This document shows positions 21,348 to 33,060 of a stretch of DNA of 64,000 bases, in pieces (within the stretch, counting starts at the first letter, position 1; every line of letters begins with the position of its first letter). The position numbers and the translations under genes are program-made. The stretch comes from Siphonodentalium dalli. Lineage: Eukaryota > Mollusca > Scaphopoda > Gadilida > Siphonodentaliidae. Location: NCBI GenBank assembly GCA_032622095.1, contig CP136069.1, positions 153,315,043 through 153,379,042 on the forward strand. The letters are read 5' to 3'. The notes under the pieces were generated by a model. The model was not told the origin of the DNA. It ran no database searches and saw only the letters and a list, made by a program, of their open reading frames with translations.

Positions 21348-22312
21348 CAGGGTTCGCGCTGCCAGTTGCCAGGTAAAAAAGAATTACATTTGGCAAACAT
21401 TTTGGCAAGTGTGGTTTTTAATTAATTGATGTTAACTATCTAGTCAAAGCATTGTCGAAGGTGGATTATCCGTTACGTGTGCCGACATACATACAATGTA
21501 AATGGAAAGCCAATTGACAAATATATCAGCGGTCACACAATGGTAATACTGTCTTTCTGTATATATCAAACTGTCAATCGTCGTGAAAATATGACAGTAA
21601 TTTTTGACAACCACATGACGATATAATATGTATGTTGTGTATGCTTTAATGGCAGATACTTGTAGTTTGATAACTGTCTAGCAATATTAAATGTTGGTGT
21701 CGCTTATATATTTATTGCTACTTTGATATATATTAATAATATCAGCTTGCTTTACTATCTCATTTGATCTGAGTATATGGTTAGTTTTTATTCTCCCGTT
21801 TGAAAAAAAACTGTCTTAATATGTAAATGGGTTGTCCGTCCGTCCGTCGTCCTTCCGTCGTCCGTCCGCTTTTGGTTTAGATTGAATCAAGTGAACTGAA
21901 CCAAATTTGGTATGTTAGTTTACCACCCAAAAATACAGACCAAGTTCGAATATGGGTATCGTACGCATGATTTTGACTGAGTTATGCCTCTTTTTCGACT
22001 TAGATTTTACCTGATTTGCGGTTCCCGGATGATAAATTTAGATTGAATCAAGTGAACTGAATCAAATTTGGTATACAGATCAAGCTCAAATAAGGGTTCT
22101 GTCTACATGCCCCACTCTACTCCAGAAACTGGCGTATTATGCCACGCCCGATGGCGTGCTCTTGTTACATTATATAACAAAGATAAAAAATGAGAATTTC
22201 CATTATTATATACTCTAAATTAAATTTGCCAAATCATTTTGAAATTAGGCAAAAAGATATTTAATTTGCAAATATTTTGGCAAGAGAAAATTTGGGTCCA
22301 GCGCCAACCCTG
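21348..22312. mobile_element. hAT-like non-autonomous DNA transposon, 965 bp
   Basis: The left end is CAGGGTTCGCGCTGCCAG and the right end, inverted, is CAGGGTTGGCGCTGGACC: a short TIR with one mismatch in the first 14 bases and the CAGGG start usual for hAT elements. The flanking octamers ATGGACAC and CTGGACAT share their central TGGACA, consistent with a decayed 8-bp target duplication. Subterminal words TTGGCAAA and TTTTGGCAAG occur at both ends. The inside holds a GTCCGTCC-rich stretch and no transposase. Confidence 0.65.
21830..22160 (+). repeat. GTCCGTCCGTC-type dispersed repeat
   Basis: A (GTCC)n-like run at 21834-21868 is followed by TTTAGATTGAATCAAGTGAA, which occurs twice (about 21889 and 22039), and CAAATTTGGTATG words. 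Related but diverged pieces are near 28045 (GTCTGTCCGTCCGTAGAC) and 28617 (ATATTTGGTATGTAAATT). It sits inside the hAT-like element. Confidence 0.6.
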
Positions 22313-23180
22313 CTGGACATATATGTAGTCCAAGCAATTTTGGCCAATGCCAATTATTGCGGGTTCGTCCTTTATATGATGTGAATTGTGCATTTAGCAA
22401 AACAACATACAGATAGAACCAACATATTTATTCGCGACCTTTCTTTGTCAGAGAAACCAGCCTAGATACACGTACCATGCTATGTATTAATAAATCGACG
22501 GTGCTCAGACAGATCAATCGCTAATTACGGGTCGTGATGCTGTGTCCCAGCTAATTCGCGACAATATTGACAAGAGCCGTGTCACATGTTTCGGGGAAAC
22601 TTAGTAATAACCGAACAGATCGCAACAGAAATAATCGCCATCGGCAGCATCATCAGTCTCAATCGCCGTCATTACGTAGTCCATCGTAGGTGTATATTAC
22701 CAATTCCAACATTTATCAAGAATAGCCTATAACACGCTGGGTATTCTGAACGGTAAATAGTTGCATGACGGTAAATAACTGCAGTCAGGCGCGGAATATC
22801 ATTTAGTGGGTAGATATAAGAGTGGGGATGTAGGACGCGTTCCCTTTGTGTATTAGGAGGGACATTTAATGCCTAATATTGTGTAAATGGTTTAGATAAC
22901 TTGGACTGTTATTACCCATTGAATACTATATTGCGCATAGGAATCATACATGCATTTCAATGGATGGTGCTAACGTGACTTTAATGAGTTTTATCCCACA
23001 TAACTCCTTCAAATCAACAGTTTCTTTTGATGTTTGTCTGTAATGTTTTATTCTCTGATCAAATATAGATATTGAGAAGTACAAGGAGAAAATATATACA
23101 CAAGAATGAGAATATAACAGCATATGTATAATATATACAAGAACTTCTTGGTGTAAATATAATCAACGCCTTCCTAATGT
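22313..23180. other. No recognised feature
   Basis: No coding domain, repeat end or RNA gene recognised. Confidence 0.45.
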
Positions 23181-23184
23181 ATTA

Positions 23185-23330
23185 ATAGCATTATCATCGT
23201 CATCACCATCATCATCATCATCATCATCATATTCAGCACCATCATCGTTATCATTATCATCATATTCATCATCATCATATCGCAGCAAATCTCTGAGACT
23301 ATTATTACAACAACATCAACAACAACAACA
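23185..23330. repeat. Imperfect (ATC)n / (AAC)n microsatellite
   Basis: A run of CATCAT units with ATT interruptions, then an ACAACAACATC run. It directly abuts the 3' side of the minus-strand LINE and may be that element's repetitive tail. Confidence 0.85.
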
Positions 23331-23337
23331 CTACGAG

Positions 23338-23646
23338 TTATGCATATGTGTTTAACTTAAGCTGTATCAGTCGGATGAAGGAGCATAATCTACGCAGACT
23401 AGCCATATCTTCCAAATTCAGCAGCTCGTCTAAAATGTCAATAGTTGCATGATCTATGCTGGTAAATTTGCTAGGCACGATACGATTTCTTTCTTCGCTG
23501 AAACATATACATTCTAGTAGATAATGCAGTTCGTCTCCGAGCTGTCGTTTATTACATAATGGACATAGTCTATTTAGTAAGTTTGTATCGTTCCATCGAC
23601 CTTTCTCTATTGGAAAGTGATGGTTACAAGTACGGAATTGACACAA
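23338..23646 (-). pseudogene. LINE C-terminal zinc-knuckle domain
   Basis: The frame contains FRTCNHHFPIEKGRW, then LCPLCNKRQLGDELHYLLEC, a Cys-x2-Cys...His-x4-Cys knuckle typical of the C-terminus of several LINE ORF2 proteins. It overlaps the reverse-transcriptase frame by 23 bases in another frame, so a frameshift near 23640 separates them. It ends LKLNTYA just before the microsatellite. Confidence 0.8.
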
Positions 23647-25293
23647 AGTTATCCAAATAATCCAAGTATCTTTCGAAATTAATATCGTGTTTGAAAATTT
23701 TGTAGGTATTGCCTCGGCTAGATTTTTCTATGTCAGATAGCCAGATTCCTCGAAATTGGCTATTCAGACTACATTTGAAATAGCGTGCCATTTGTTCTGG
23801 ACATGTGATATAACCAACATTTAATAGATGAATCTGCCCAGATTTTGTTAGAATATCTTTTACTTTTTCAATCCATTGGAACTTTGCTTCCTCATCTTCA
23901 CATATTTTCAGGGCCAGTTGATAGAGAATCTTACAGAATCGGCCTTGCTCCATATTCTTAACTTTCATCCAGTATTTCACAATACGCAAGTTGATAGTGT
24001 ACTCTATGGGTAGTCTACCGCTCTCACCATATATCATATAATTAGGGGTAGATGATTTAAGATGGAGAACGTATTTCAAAAATCTTCTATGTATGTTTTC
24101 AAAAATCTCATTATTTCCCGACCCCCATACTTCACAACAGTACAACATAATCGGTAATACTTGCGCATCAAACAGTTCGAACATGTTTCTAACCGACATA
24201 CAGTGTATTCTCGACTTAGAAATAATAGAGTACATTGCTTTTGTTGCTTTATTTACCAATACCTTCTTTGCCGCGTTATATGAGCCTGATTTGGTGTGTA
24301 TAATACCATGATAGTTAAAATGCTTTACTACTTCAATTTCCTCACCGTTGTATAAAAAAGTTCTATTCTTTGGCATGCTTCTTTTGGATATCAACATAAT
24401 TTTGGTTTTCTCGACGTTTACATTCAATTTCCACTTCTGGCAATACTTTTGAAAACTGTTAAGTGCCTTCTGCAGTTTTAAAGGTGTTTCAGTCATTAGA
24501 ACGGTGTCGTCTGCGTATAAAATAATGAATAGTTTGACATACATCTTCAAGTGAGTTTCTATATCCCGTGACATTTTAATCAATCCCACCCCACCTTCTG
24601 ATTTTAGAAATTCTTCCAGATCGTTCAGGTAAAGTGAGAATAACATGGGAAACAATCGGATGTCTGGTCGCCCATTCGAACTTTCGATTTAATGTTAGTG
24701 TACATGTTTTTAATAACTCTGAGTAGTTTCCCATTTATACTAATGGTCGAAAGTTTGTACCAAAGTCATTGTCGCCATATTTTGTCAAATGCCTTCTCAA
24801 AGTCAATGAAAGCACAGTACAAATTCCTGTTAAGAGCCTTCGAAATTTCGGATAGTAAATGTAGAACAAATATATTATCCGTCGTGGAATAACCTTTTCT
24901 GAAACCCGCCTGGTTCTCACATAGAGTTTCGTTATCTTCAATGTAATCATATAATCTATTTGAGAGAATCTTCGTAAATAACTTCCCAAAGCAGCTCAAA
25001 AGGGTAATGGGTCTGTAATTTTTGGGATTTCCCTTATCACCTTTATTTTTATACAGTGGAATAATTGTTCCGATCCCCCATATTTCTGGTACATAGCCTG
25101 ATTCAAAAACTAAATTAAATGTTTTGCAGTATATGTCTATCAGGGTATCGGAGGATGCCTTGAGATATTCATTGAGAATTCCATCTTTACCTGGGGATTT
25201 CATATTTTTTAAACTCTTTATAGCTTTAGTTACTTCTTCCCTGTCTATTGTTCGATTTAGATTGTTATTTGTATTGCTTGCTTCATTGTTCAT
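23624..25293 (-). pseudogene. LINE reverse transcriptase (ORF2 middle)
   Basis: Two frames. 24766-25293 carries the early RT blocks: KSPGKDGILNEYLK, IIPLYKNKGDKGNPKNYRPI, QAGFRKGYSTTDNI and motif A (AFIDFEKAFDKIW). 23624-24655 starts inside FPMLFSLYLNDLEEFL and holds motif C (ILYADDTVLM) plus KTKIMLISK and the thumb. Between them are an in-frame stop just after WRQ and a loss of roughly a dozen residues where motif B (usually GVRQGxxLSP) belongs. The catalytic Asp pair is intact, but the protein cannot be made. The clade is not assigned. Non-LTR elements use this enzyme for target-primed reverse transcription. Confidence 0.9.
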
Positions 25294-25358
25294 ATTTATG
25301 TCTTCTGTAATTGTTTCGGAATTAAGTAATCGAAAATGTTCCTCTAATGATTCGATCT

Positions 25359-26390
25359 CTATTTCGCTGTGCCTATTTTTCGATTTTCTTTTTTAAGTTT
25401 ACAGATTTCACACGTGATATTTTCTCGGTGAAGTGCTATTGCATTGTCCATTGTGCGTTTGTATTTACTGGCCATTTCGCGTACCATTTGTTTTGTACTA
25501 TCGTTACGTTGTAGCATATGACATCGCTCGGCTTTGCGATATTCTTTTCGCGCTCTCTGGCATGATGAATTAAACCAAGGCTTGTTGTCCTTTCTTCGCT
25601 TTTTCGGCTTTTTAGTGTTAGGCCCAAATGTATCATATGACGACTTAAGGAGGACGTGCGATATCCTGGCAACTATTTCATTGATTTCCGTATTACTAGT
25701 GGTAGAGGGGGAACAACCGTTCAACAAAAATCGCAATTCTGAGATTTCCACAGGGTCCAGGTTCCATACAAATTCAGTTTTTTTGGAAGAGTCCCATTTA
25801 TGGGTAAGATTAGTATAGGATTTGTCATCTCGTATATCTGTATGGTAGTTCATAGGTACTGCTATTACGGTTGAGATACGTTTATGAACATCTGAGAACA
25901 ATTTATTTGTCTCTTCGACTGCGAAGTCTACGATCAATGGCAGTGCATTTAAAGAACAAATTATATAATCTACAACTGATGCGTCTCGACAGGTGTAAGT
26001 CCCTATTTCCCGGTCGGTTCCTAATCTCCCGTTTATTATTACTAGTTTGTTGTTATGACAAACGCTCAGTAATTGGCGACCGAAATTATTCAAAACTCTA
26101 TCCATACTATGCCTCTTTAAGGGAATCCCACACTCTTCGAGTGACGCTTCTGTAGATACATCATTGTCGTATATGTCAATCTCATTTTCTTCATTGAGGA
26201 TATAGTCTAAATTCTGAGAGGTACGTGCATTGAAATCGCCAGTTACAAAAATTTTATCATATCGTTCCCGCATGTGCAAAATATCCCCATCAAGAATACT
26301 ATAGGCTGAGTTAGATACATATCTAGTTCCTTCTGGGGGAACATAGACTCCACCCACAATAATTTTAACATTGTGATGACAAATTTCCAC
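25359..26390 (-). pseudogene. LINE apurinic-type endonuclease (ORF2 start), 5'-truncated
   Basis: A 343-codon frame. The endonuclease region shows VGGVYVPPEGTRY, the catalytic-type FVTGDFNARTS, TYTCRDASVVDYIICS and a closing SDVHKRIS (the usual SDH position reads SDV-H). The first part of the domain, with its Asn and Glu metal-binding residues, is absent upstream of 26390, so the copy is 5'-truncated. After it comes a basic linker (KKPKKRRKDNKPWFNSSCQ), a block usual between endonuclease and RT. A frameshift at an A-rich run near 25375-25390 links it to the RT frame. Confidence 0.88.
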
Positions 26391-27012
26391 GTGAAAAGTG
26401 TCTAGTATTCCTTATTCTTAAGGTATGATTCCCCTAAATTATGCCATGATAAAAAAAAATGACCACATATTGAAATAGGGGACCTGGAGGGTTCCCAAGC
26501 TCAGATATTGTATAAATCGGTAATCTGAAGTCATAGCCGAGACTGGAAAACATTTCAACGATGTTTTTGGTGGAGAAAATGCTATTTGAAATTTTTTTAT
26601 GACAAAATCACAAAACCTTTAATTTTCATTATTTTGGCCAAATTATCCAGCGGTATTGTCACCCCGACACCGTAGATCAATTATACGATAGTACGGTCAA
26701 TTTACTAGGTGCTATTATTGTAGAAATAAGATTTGCCAGTTGGAAGAAATCGTTACTATGGGGACGCCATTTTGATTGAATCATGGTCACGTGACAATGA
26801 AAAACATTCATTTAAAAATTGCAGTCGGGCGGGAACGAATCATTGTAAATTTTCTGATTTCCTTCAGTTCTAATTGTTAATTGTGTATGTCACTTTAATT
26901 GTGAGATATTTTCTCGTTCATTCATGGACATGTGAGACGAGGAATGTGTCTCGGGTTCGCAATAATTGTTTAGTTATTAGCGCTTTGACATTAGTCAACA
27001 CTACGTGTTTAC
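26391..27012. other. No recognised gene; one terminal-like repeat end
   Basis: At 26418-26447 TTAAGGTATGATTCCCCTAA is shared, inverted, with 33951-33979. Nothing else recognised. Confidence 0.45.
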
Positions 27013-27288
27013 ACTTAAAAATAGGTAAAGACACTTCGCACAACTTGTGACCTTGACCGTAAACAGTTCAGTTGGTGTGGAGATCCCTCCTGTGGGTGAG
27101 GAGCACCCCAATATGTTGGATTACATTAAAAAACTAATTAATGAATAGTATGAGTCAAGTTAAAAGTAAAAAATATGAATATTTAATAATCTTGATAGTA
27201 TTGGGAAAAAGTAGTTCCATGCACAACATGTATTTACTGTTTACGGTCAAGGTCACAAGATCTGCGAAGTGTCTTTACCTTAAAAATA
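27013..27288. mobile_element. MITE-like inverted repeat, about 270 bp
   Basis: An arm of about 45 bases (GGTAAAGACACTTCGCACAA onward to CCGTAAACAG at 27066) recurs inverted from CTGTTTACGGTCAAGGTCAC (27237) to TCTTTACC (27279). The loop is about 170 bases. No coding potential was seen inside. Confidence 0.75.
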
Positions 27289-27995
27289 CAGTTAACAGAC
27301 AGCGATTTCACATGCGGACTGATTTGCCACATGTAAATATAGTCTCATTGAATTGTGCGTGCATTCGAATCAATATTCGATCGCAATAACTTAAATATCA
27401 TGAGCTGGCTATTGTAATGTGTCACTATATTTGTGAAATAACCAGTGACCACCGCCCTATATTTCATCGAACAGGTTAATTCGCGAAGTGGAAAGTGTGT
27501 GATTCGGCTTGTTGAAGCATGGATGTTTGGGTTACATTGTTTGGATTGGAATTAATCATCTATATTCGCATTCAGGTGAGTTCAGTGTATTCTTAAACTG
27601 TTATCTAATAATTAGTATACTGATTTGTTGCCATATATTAGTTTGGGAGCGTTTTGTCAATATTCTAGCCATCGCCAGAACAAACACAAAATTTTGACAG
27701 TTCGGAATTCCAATCGGCTGACATTTTGACCAGGTGATCCATTCACATCTGTCTGACAGTCTGAGATTAGTGACCAAACTTGATTGCTAATTGGTCTATG
27801 TACATGTACATTTCAAATGACCAATTGGAACCCTATTGTTTCCGCCCTGAAAATGAAGCATTTGACCCTGCAGATCGATTGAGTATAAAAGGTAAATCAA
27901 TGTCAAATTTTATCGATCTTTTTGATTGGCAAATTTCTGATCCAAATGTTTCGTTTAGAAAGTAGTGTATGTTGCATGTGTTTATGTGTAGGCAT
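27289..27995. other. No recognised feature
   Basis: AT-rich, with short unsupported frames only. Confidence 0.4.
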
Positions 27996-28690
27996 GTATG
28001 TAACACATAATGCCAGTGTCTGGATCAACCAGCTATCGTTCGTATGTCTGTCCGTCCGTAGACACTTGCTATCGACGCGATAACTCAAGTACCGGTATAA
28101 TTTATCTGATCTTGTTAAAATTTTATGTACATGTTTATGATGACACACCCCTCACCTGTATAGATTTTGTATCGATCGGTTTAGAAATTATTAACACTTT
28201 ACAGATTGCATTCACAAATGCCAAATTGGCATGTGCTATCTGATACCATATAAACCTATTTACTTTTTGTTCGATTGTGTTCCTATTTAATTCATGTGTG
28301 ATTACACACCCCCAGTGATCCCCTCATCTGTGTATTTTTTGCTACCGCATCGATTCATTGATCTGTTTAGAAAATAATTAACCCTTGACGTACACACATG
28401 CTATCTGATGCCATACTACTAGTAGTAAGTCAATTATATTTCTTCTGATCTGCCTCATATTTCTTACCTAGGTTTTTCTTATGAAGTTATCACGTTCTTC
28501 ATCTGTACATACATGTTTTTTATATTGTGTAATTAACCATTTTTGCTCTTGTTTAATACTTAAAGAGTTCACACATGCAGCTATGACTCGAACATTTTTC
28601 ATCTGATCGACACCATATTTGGTATGTAAATTAATCACACCAAAATGCAGATCAAGTTCGAATATGGGTTTGATCCGATACATTTGTATA
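27996..28690 (+). repeat. Diverged tandem/dispersed repeat near a GTCCGTCC word
   Basis: Blocks 28135-28250 and 28300-28425 share an order of words: CCCTCA(C/T)CTGT, a TATCGATCGGTTTAGAAATT-like core, AATTAACAC/CC, and GCTATCTGAT(A/G)CCATA. A third relic, CATATTTGGTATG with AGTTCGAATATGGG, lies near 28614-28670 and matches the repeat at 21.9 kb. Confidence 0.5.
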
Positions 28691-29585
28691 TTTTATAGTA
28701 CATCCATGCGAAACTTGGTATGGATGATAATTTTAAAATGTTTCTACAGTCAATTCATCAACTGGGCTTAGTCGGGTGACTACAATATGACAGGTCGCTC
28801 CTGTCCTCGGGCTGGAAGTGCCATTTTAATGGCATCGTTGTTCAAAATGCGAAGGGGTAAACTGCTCGAGACCCCATTGTAGATCATTCCATTCTATGTT
28901 CCAGTTGTGATGAATTGAACGAAAGCATTTTAACACTATTCTATACTTAAGACATATTGTGTGCATAAAATGACTCGACCTGAATCATCCGATATCTGAT
29001 CTCGAAACCAAACTAAGCAACTATCTGATGCTATATGTTATATGTACATAACATGTACTAAATTATAATGTTTTACTGCCCAGGTCAAATACAATATTAT
29101 TTTGATAAACGTGCAACACCTCGCCTATACATTACATGGTTATACCGTACATGTATCAGTAAATGATCCAGAGATTTTTGGGGACACTGTTATCGGGAAA
29201 TGATCTGCCAAAAGCATATCCAAAAGGCCTGAGCAGGGAGGTTCGGGAGGGGGTGTCCCCCTGCTGATGGTTGGGTCTGGCGGTTGTCCCCCTGAACTTT
29301 TTTTGTTAAATCCATTGTATTGAGAGTTTAATTTGTCAAGCGTAACTTTGGATATTTTTATATATGTATGGGATTGTAAATGATTATAAGTTATTGTCAT
29401 ACCGGTATATCTTTTGGTTCAATGGATTTTGATTATACAGCTTGAAATGAGATTTACCAGTACCGTTTAATATCACTCTACGGTATTACATTCATATATT
29501 AGGCTATTTTATAAAAATTCAAGTGAGAGACACTTTATAATGTACATATAATATACTACATGTAGTAGTGCAGAAACAATGTATA
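28691..29585. other. No recognised feature
   Basis: AT-rich. An 86-codon minus frame at 29140-29400 is Pro/Thr-rich and has no recognisable domain. Confidence 0.4.
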
Positions 29586-29995
29586 TTAAAGGTACTCAAT
29601 CCGATCATAGGATCCTATATTACCATTTATTTGGCTTTGGTGTAAAACATATTTGATTCGAGTCAAAGAACCCATCAAACAAAGCTCAGAGTTATTATAT
29701 ATTGATTTTTGAAATTTTTTATTTTCCCGAGATCAGTACTAATAATTGCCCATAACTTCGTAATTTGCACTATTCAAACAGACAAGGATGGATAACTCTA
29801 AAATCAAGTGGTAATAATAGCGCAATTTTGACGCCATGTTATGGGACAGAAAGAATAGAAATAACAAAACTTCAGATATCGATAATCACCATGAGTGTTG
29901 ATTTGTAGGTTTATCGAATCGAATCAATTATTGTTTACCCCCAAAGCCAATGAAATAATAATATAGGACCCTCTGATCGGATTGAGTACCTTTAA
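29586..29995. mobile_element. TTAA-flanked MITE, family B, copy 1
   Basis: It starts TTAAAGGTACTCAATCCGAT and ends with the inverse ATCGGATTGAGTACCTTTAA, a TIR of about 18 bases next to TTAA on both sides. The body shares ATTTGATTCGAGTC, AACCCATC and AAGCTCAGAGTTATT with copy 2 at 41673-42104. TTAA targets point to piggyBac-type mobilisation. No coding content. Confidence 0.85.
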
Positions 29996-32250
29996 GTTAG
30001 TAATTACTATTAGTACTAATCTCTATGTTAATTATTAATTTGGTATTATGAGATTCCACCTATTAAATAACCATGTTGTATTGACCAAATTGTCACTGTT
30101 CCTGCACTGTATTGTGTAATTTCACTTGAATTTGATTGAAATACGGAAGTAGCTGAATGGTAACAAACCTGAACTCAAACTATTTGAAGTTTTCACAGAT
30201 GAAAGCCAAACATGCTTTACAATATGATTCCAACCAACTTTTGTAAAATAAATGTCTTACGTCAATATACTGGTACCGGTATATAAATGTTTTGTTATGA
30301 TATGAATTGGGACCTGAATTAACAAACAAAAATATTTTTTGTTTTTGTTTTGGCACCTGCAGTTTGGGTGCCCACATCGGTAAGCGGTATGAAAACTGGC
30401 TTTGATAGGTCCCTGTTTTTGTAAAAACAGACACACTCGCCTTGCATTAGAAGACATTTAAATGATAATTATGGCAATTATTCGCAATGGGTTGATTTAA
30501 GAAATTTGTTAAATCAACAAACAGCAATTTGGCAAATAAATTTGTGCCAAACACTGACAATGGGTGTTCTTACACAAATGGTATTCAGTGATATGTGTGC
30601 TGAAATATTCTTAAATATATATCTGATAACTCTCTGGACCGCGCACCGAGTAACAGATTGAACTACAAGTAGACGCCTGTGATAACCACAAACTGGCACA
30701 AATTTACAGTCCTGAGTCTGATACTATACTAATCTAAAATATGCTAATACATGTAACAAATGGCCATATTTAAAGCATAATTGTACCACAAATATGCATT
30801 GCAATTACGCCTCTTGGTGTAATTATAATGTCAACTTTCTCAGGAGGTGTTCGTGCGGAATATATACCGGATATTCGTAGTATCGGACCTTCGGATTATG
30901 AGACCTTCGGATTATTGGGTATTCTGAATAAAAAGCTACATAACCATAGCCCGACAGACAAACAAAACAGAAATGAGTTTTATTTATTAGTATTATTATA
31001 TTGTATTGTTTTGTAGCGTACTGCTCCTTTATTGATGTTTATGCAAATATATTGTGTCGTATAGTATTGGGTAATGGGTACACACAAAACTCATGTTTTT
31101 ACATTCCGTTACGTAAATTCCCGTACAGAAATTGCCATGTGATTTGGGTAGAAACAGGTTGGAACAGCTTAGAATTATGTTAGTTTCGTATGTTAATCAT
31201 GCCTGCTACATTAGCAGCATATTATATCTAGTGTGCAAAATATTTCTAACCTCATTGCTCACATTAGCATAGCTTAGTATTCATACTGGGTATAGATTTC
31301 TCCCAGTCTGCCCATGGTGTGTCCAAAAATCTAACTTAGACTAAGTTAGTGCAGGTTAGAGATTAGAGATTTAGTCATCCGGCCAATGCTTTCTTGACAC
31401 AAATCCCTCATGTATGGACCATTGAATGACTTTCATATCTGGGACCAGGAATCCTATGCTAAAGGATTGTATGGCCCTGATAAGGTTCCATGGAACCTAG
31501 TATTCTGTTCAATTCACATGGAGTTTACAATTCCCAAGTTAAAGCTGCTTGTTTTCTGTGGGACTGATAGGATAAGTTGTTCTTGTTTGGTGAATTAAAA
31601 CCTCGTTGGCCTTTTTCATGGCAGGGTAAGTGACTGCAGGCATTTAAACATATCAACAGTTAAGAATTTAAGACACGAGAAAATCGTGACTTTTGTCAAT
31701 TTCCTTTCCAAAATTGAACCTTAAACATTTCATAATGATAGTATTATGGTTTTTACATTGAAATTAAGGGTTAATTTATAATTATTCAGTTATTCATTCA
31801 TGTATAATATATAGAATCTTTTGTCAGTTTTCATATCTCATTCGCACACCATGGCAAGTTTTAAGGGCATGTGGTCTCTTGTGTGCCTTTACTGCGGGTT
31901 CTAATATCTAATTTATCAACCAGGTAGACTACATGCATATTAAAATTGATTTAAATTTTATTTTCAAATATTATCAATCATATTTCTAGAATAAATAATG
32001 ATGGACCATCACATCAAATAAACTAAATTCTGCTATTGTTTATTGATTCTATTTAGTAATTAGACAGAACAAATGTGCGAATCTATTTACAAAATGAATG
32101 AATTTTAGGAAATAAACAATTTATGACAGTTTTCATTGTTTCATCGAAGTGATTTTTACAGTTATTTGGAATATTCCATGAAGATCAGTTAACATGAACA
32201 TTGCAGTGTATGTGATGTATATTTTATGTATTTATATAGTTTTTAAAAGC
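29996..32250. other. 2.2 kb AT-rich stretch without a recognised gene
   Basis: Only short frames, mostly below 90 codons and without domain motifs. No repeat ends recognised. Confidence 0.45.
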
Positions 32251-32251
32251 A

Positions 32252-32404
32252 ATACCGTAACATAACATAACATTTTTATTGACATAATACACCCACGAGG
32301 GGCAGTTGTCATAATACAGATAATTTAAACACAAGTGAAAATAATTTCATATAAAAAATATATATAACATGTATTTGTAACTCAACACTATATTCTCAAT
32401 TATT
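32252..32404 (-). repeat. LINE 3' untranslated end and tail
   Basis: On the minus strand the sequence runs from the end of the LINE frame to GACAACTGCCCCTCGTGGGT, AATAAAAATG and a terminal (ATGTT)n-like run at 32258-32275. A short A/T-rich repeat tail of this kind is usual for non-LTR elements. Confidence 0.7.
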
Positions 32405-32765
32405 TGCGGAAAACTGCCGAACCATGTTACAGATCAGATTGCATATGCTCGGGTGTTCAGCCTTCATGAAGAATATGAACCTTTCTATTTATCAAAGTTT
32501 ACGAACATTGGTTGGTGAACTCCTAATTCAGTGAAAAATCTCTTCCGCAAATGGTTATGTTTTTCACATCTCATTATAAAGTGTTCTTCCCATTCAATTT
32601 CATTTGCTTCACATTTTTTACATATGCGTTTCTCGTAAGGTATTTTTGGCTGAACCTCTACATGCAACTTATGATTGCTTACTCTAAGCTTACTGAAACA
32701 CGATCTCGTATAAAAATTAGTAATTTGGAGTAAATATGGTTCAATTTCATATTGTTCTTTGAAAC
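32405..32765 (-). pseudogene. LINE ORF2 C-terminal fragment
   Basis: The minus-strand frame reads through CFSKLRVSNHKLHVEVQPK and RICKKCEANEIEWEEHF to RCEKHNHLRKRFF, a Cys-x2-Cys...His-x4-Cys knuckle of LINE type. After a stop at 32487 a shifted frame continues with FIFFMKAEHPSICNLICNMV, the usual last block. This is a 5'-truncated 3' end with one frameshift. It is a different copy from the LINE at 23.3-26.4 kb. Confidence 0.8.
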
Positions 32766-32789
32766 AACGATACGTATGATATATTGTTT

Positions 32790-32822
32790 GTGGTGTTTTT
32801 TTTGTTTTTTTGTTTTTTTTTT
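32790..32822. repeat. T-rich run
   Basis: A low-complexity TTTTTTG run just beyond the LINE fragment's 5' side. Confidence 0.7.
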
Positions 32823-32929
32823 ATACAAATTGTTACCCAGCTGGACGTATGTATAATTACTTTAAAGTTAATTTGATAACCTGCCTGCACATGTGGCATT
32901 TTTATACATTCCTGATGTGGAATTTACTA

Positions 32930-33047
32930 ACATAGAACTAACGTGCTAATTTGCTAACATAACGCATATGTGCAATTTTATAGCTCTTAAGAGCTATAAA
33001 ATTGCACATATGCTTTATGTTAGCAAGTTTGCACGTTAGTTCTACGT
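32930..33047. mobile_element. 118-bp palindrome centred on CTCTTAAGAG
   Basis: Left arm CATAGAACTAACGTGC onward and right arm ending GCACGTTAGTTCTACG pair almost throughout, with no loop: the centre is CTCTTAAGAG at 32984-32993. The words TTTGCTAACAT and GCACATATG recur just outside, to 33120, suggesting further diverged copies. Confidence 0.85.
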
Positions 33048-33060
33048 TAAACATTTGGTT

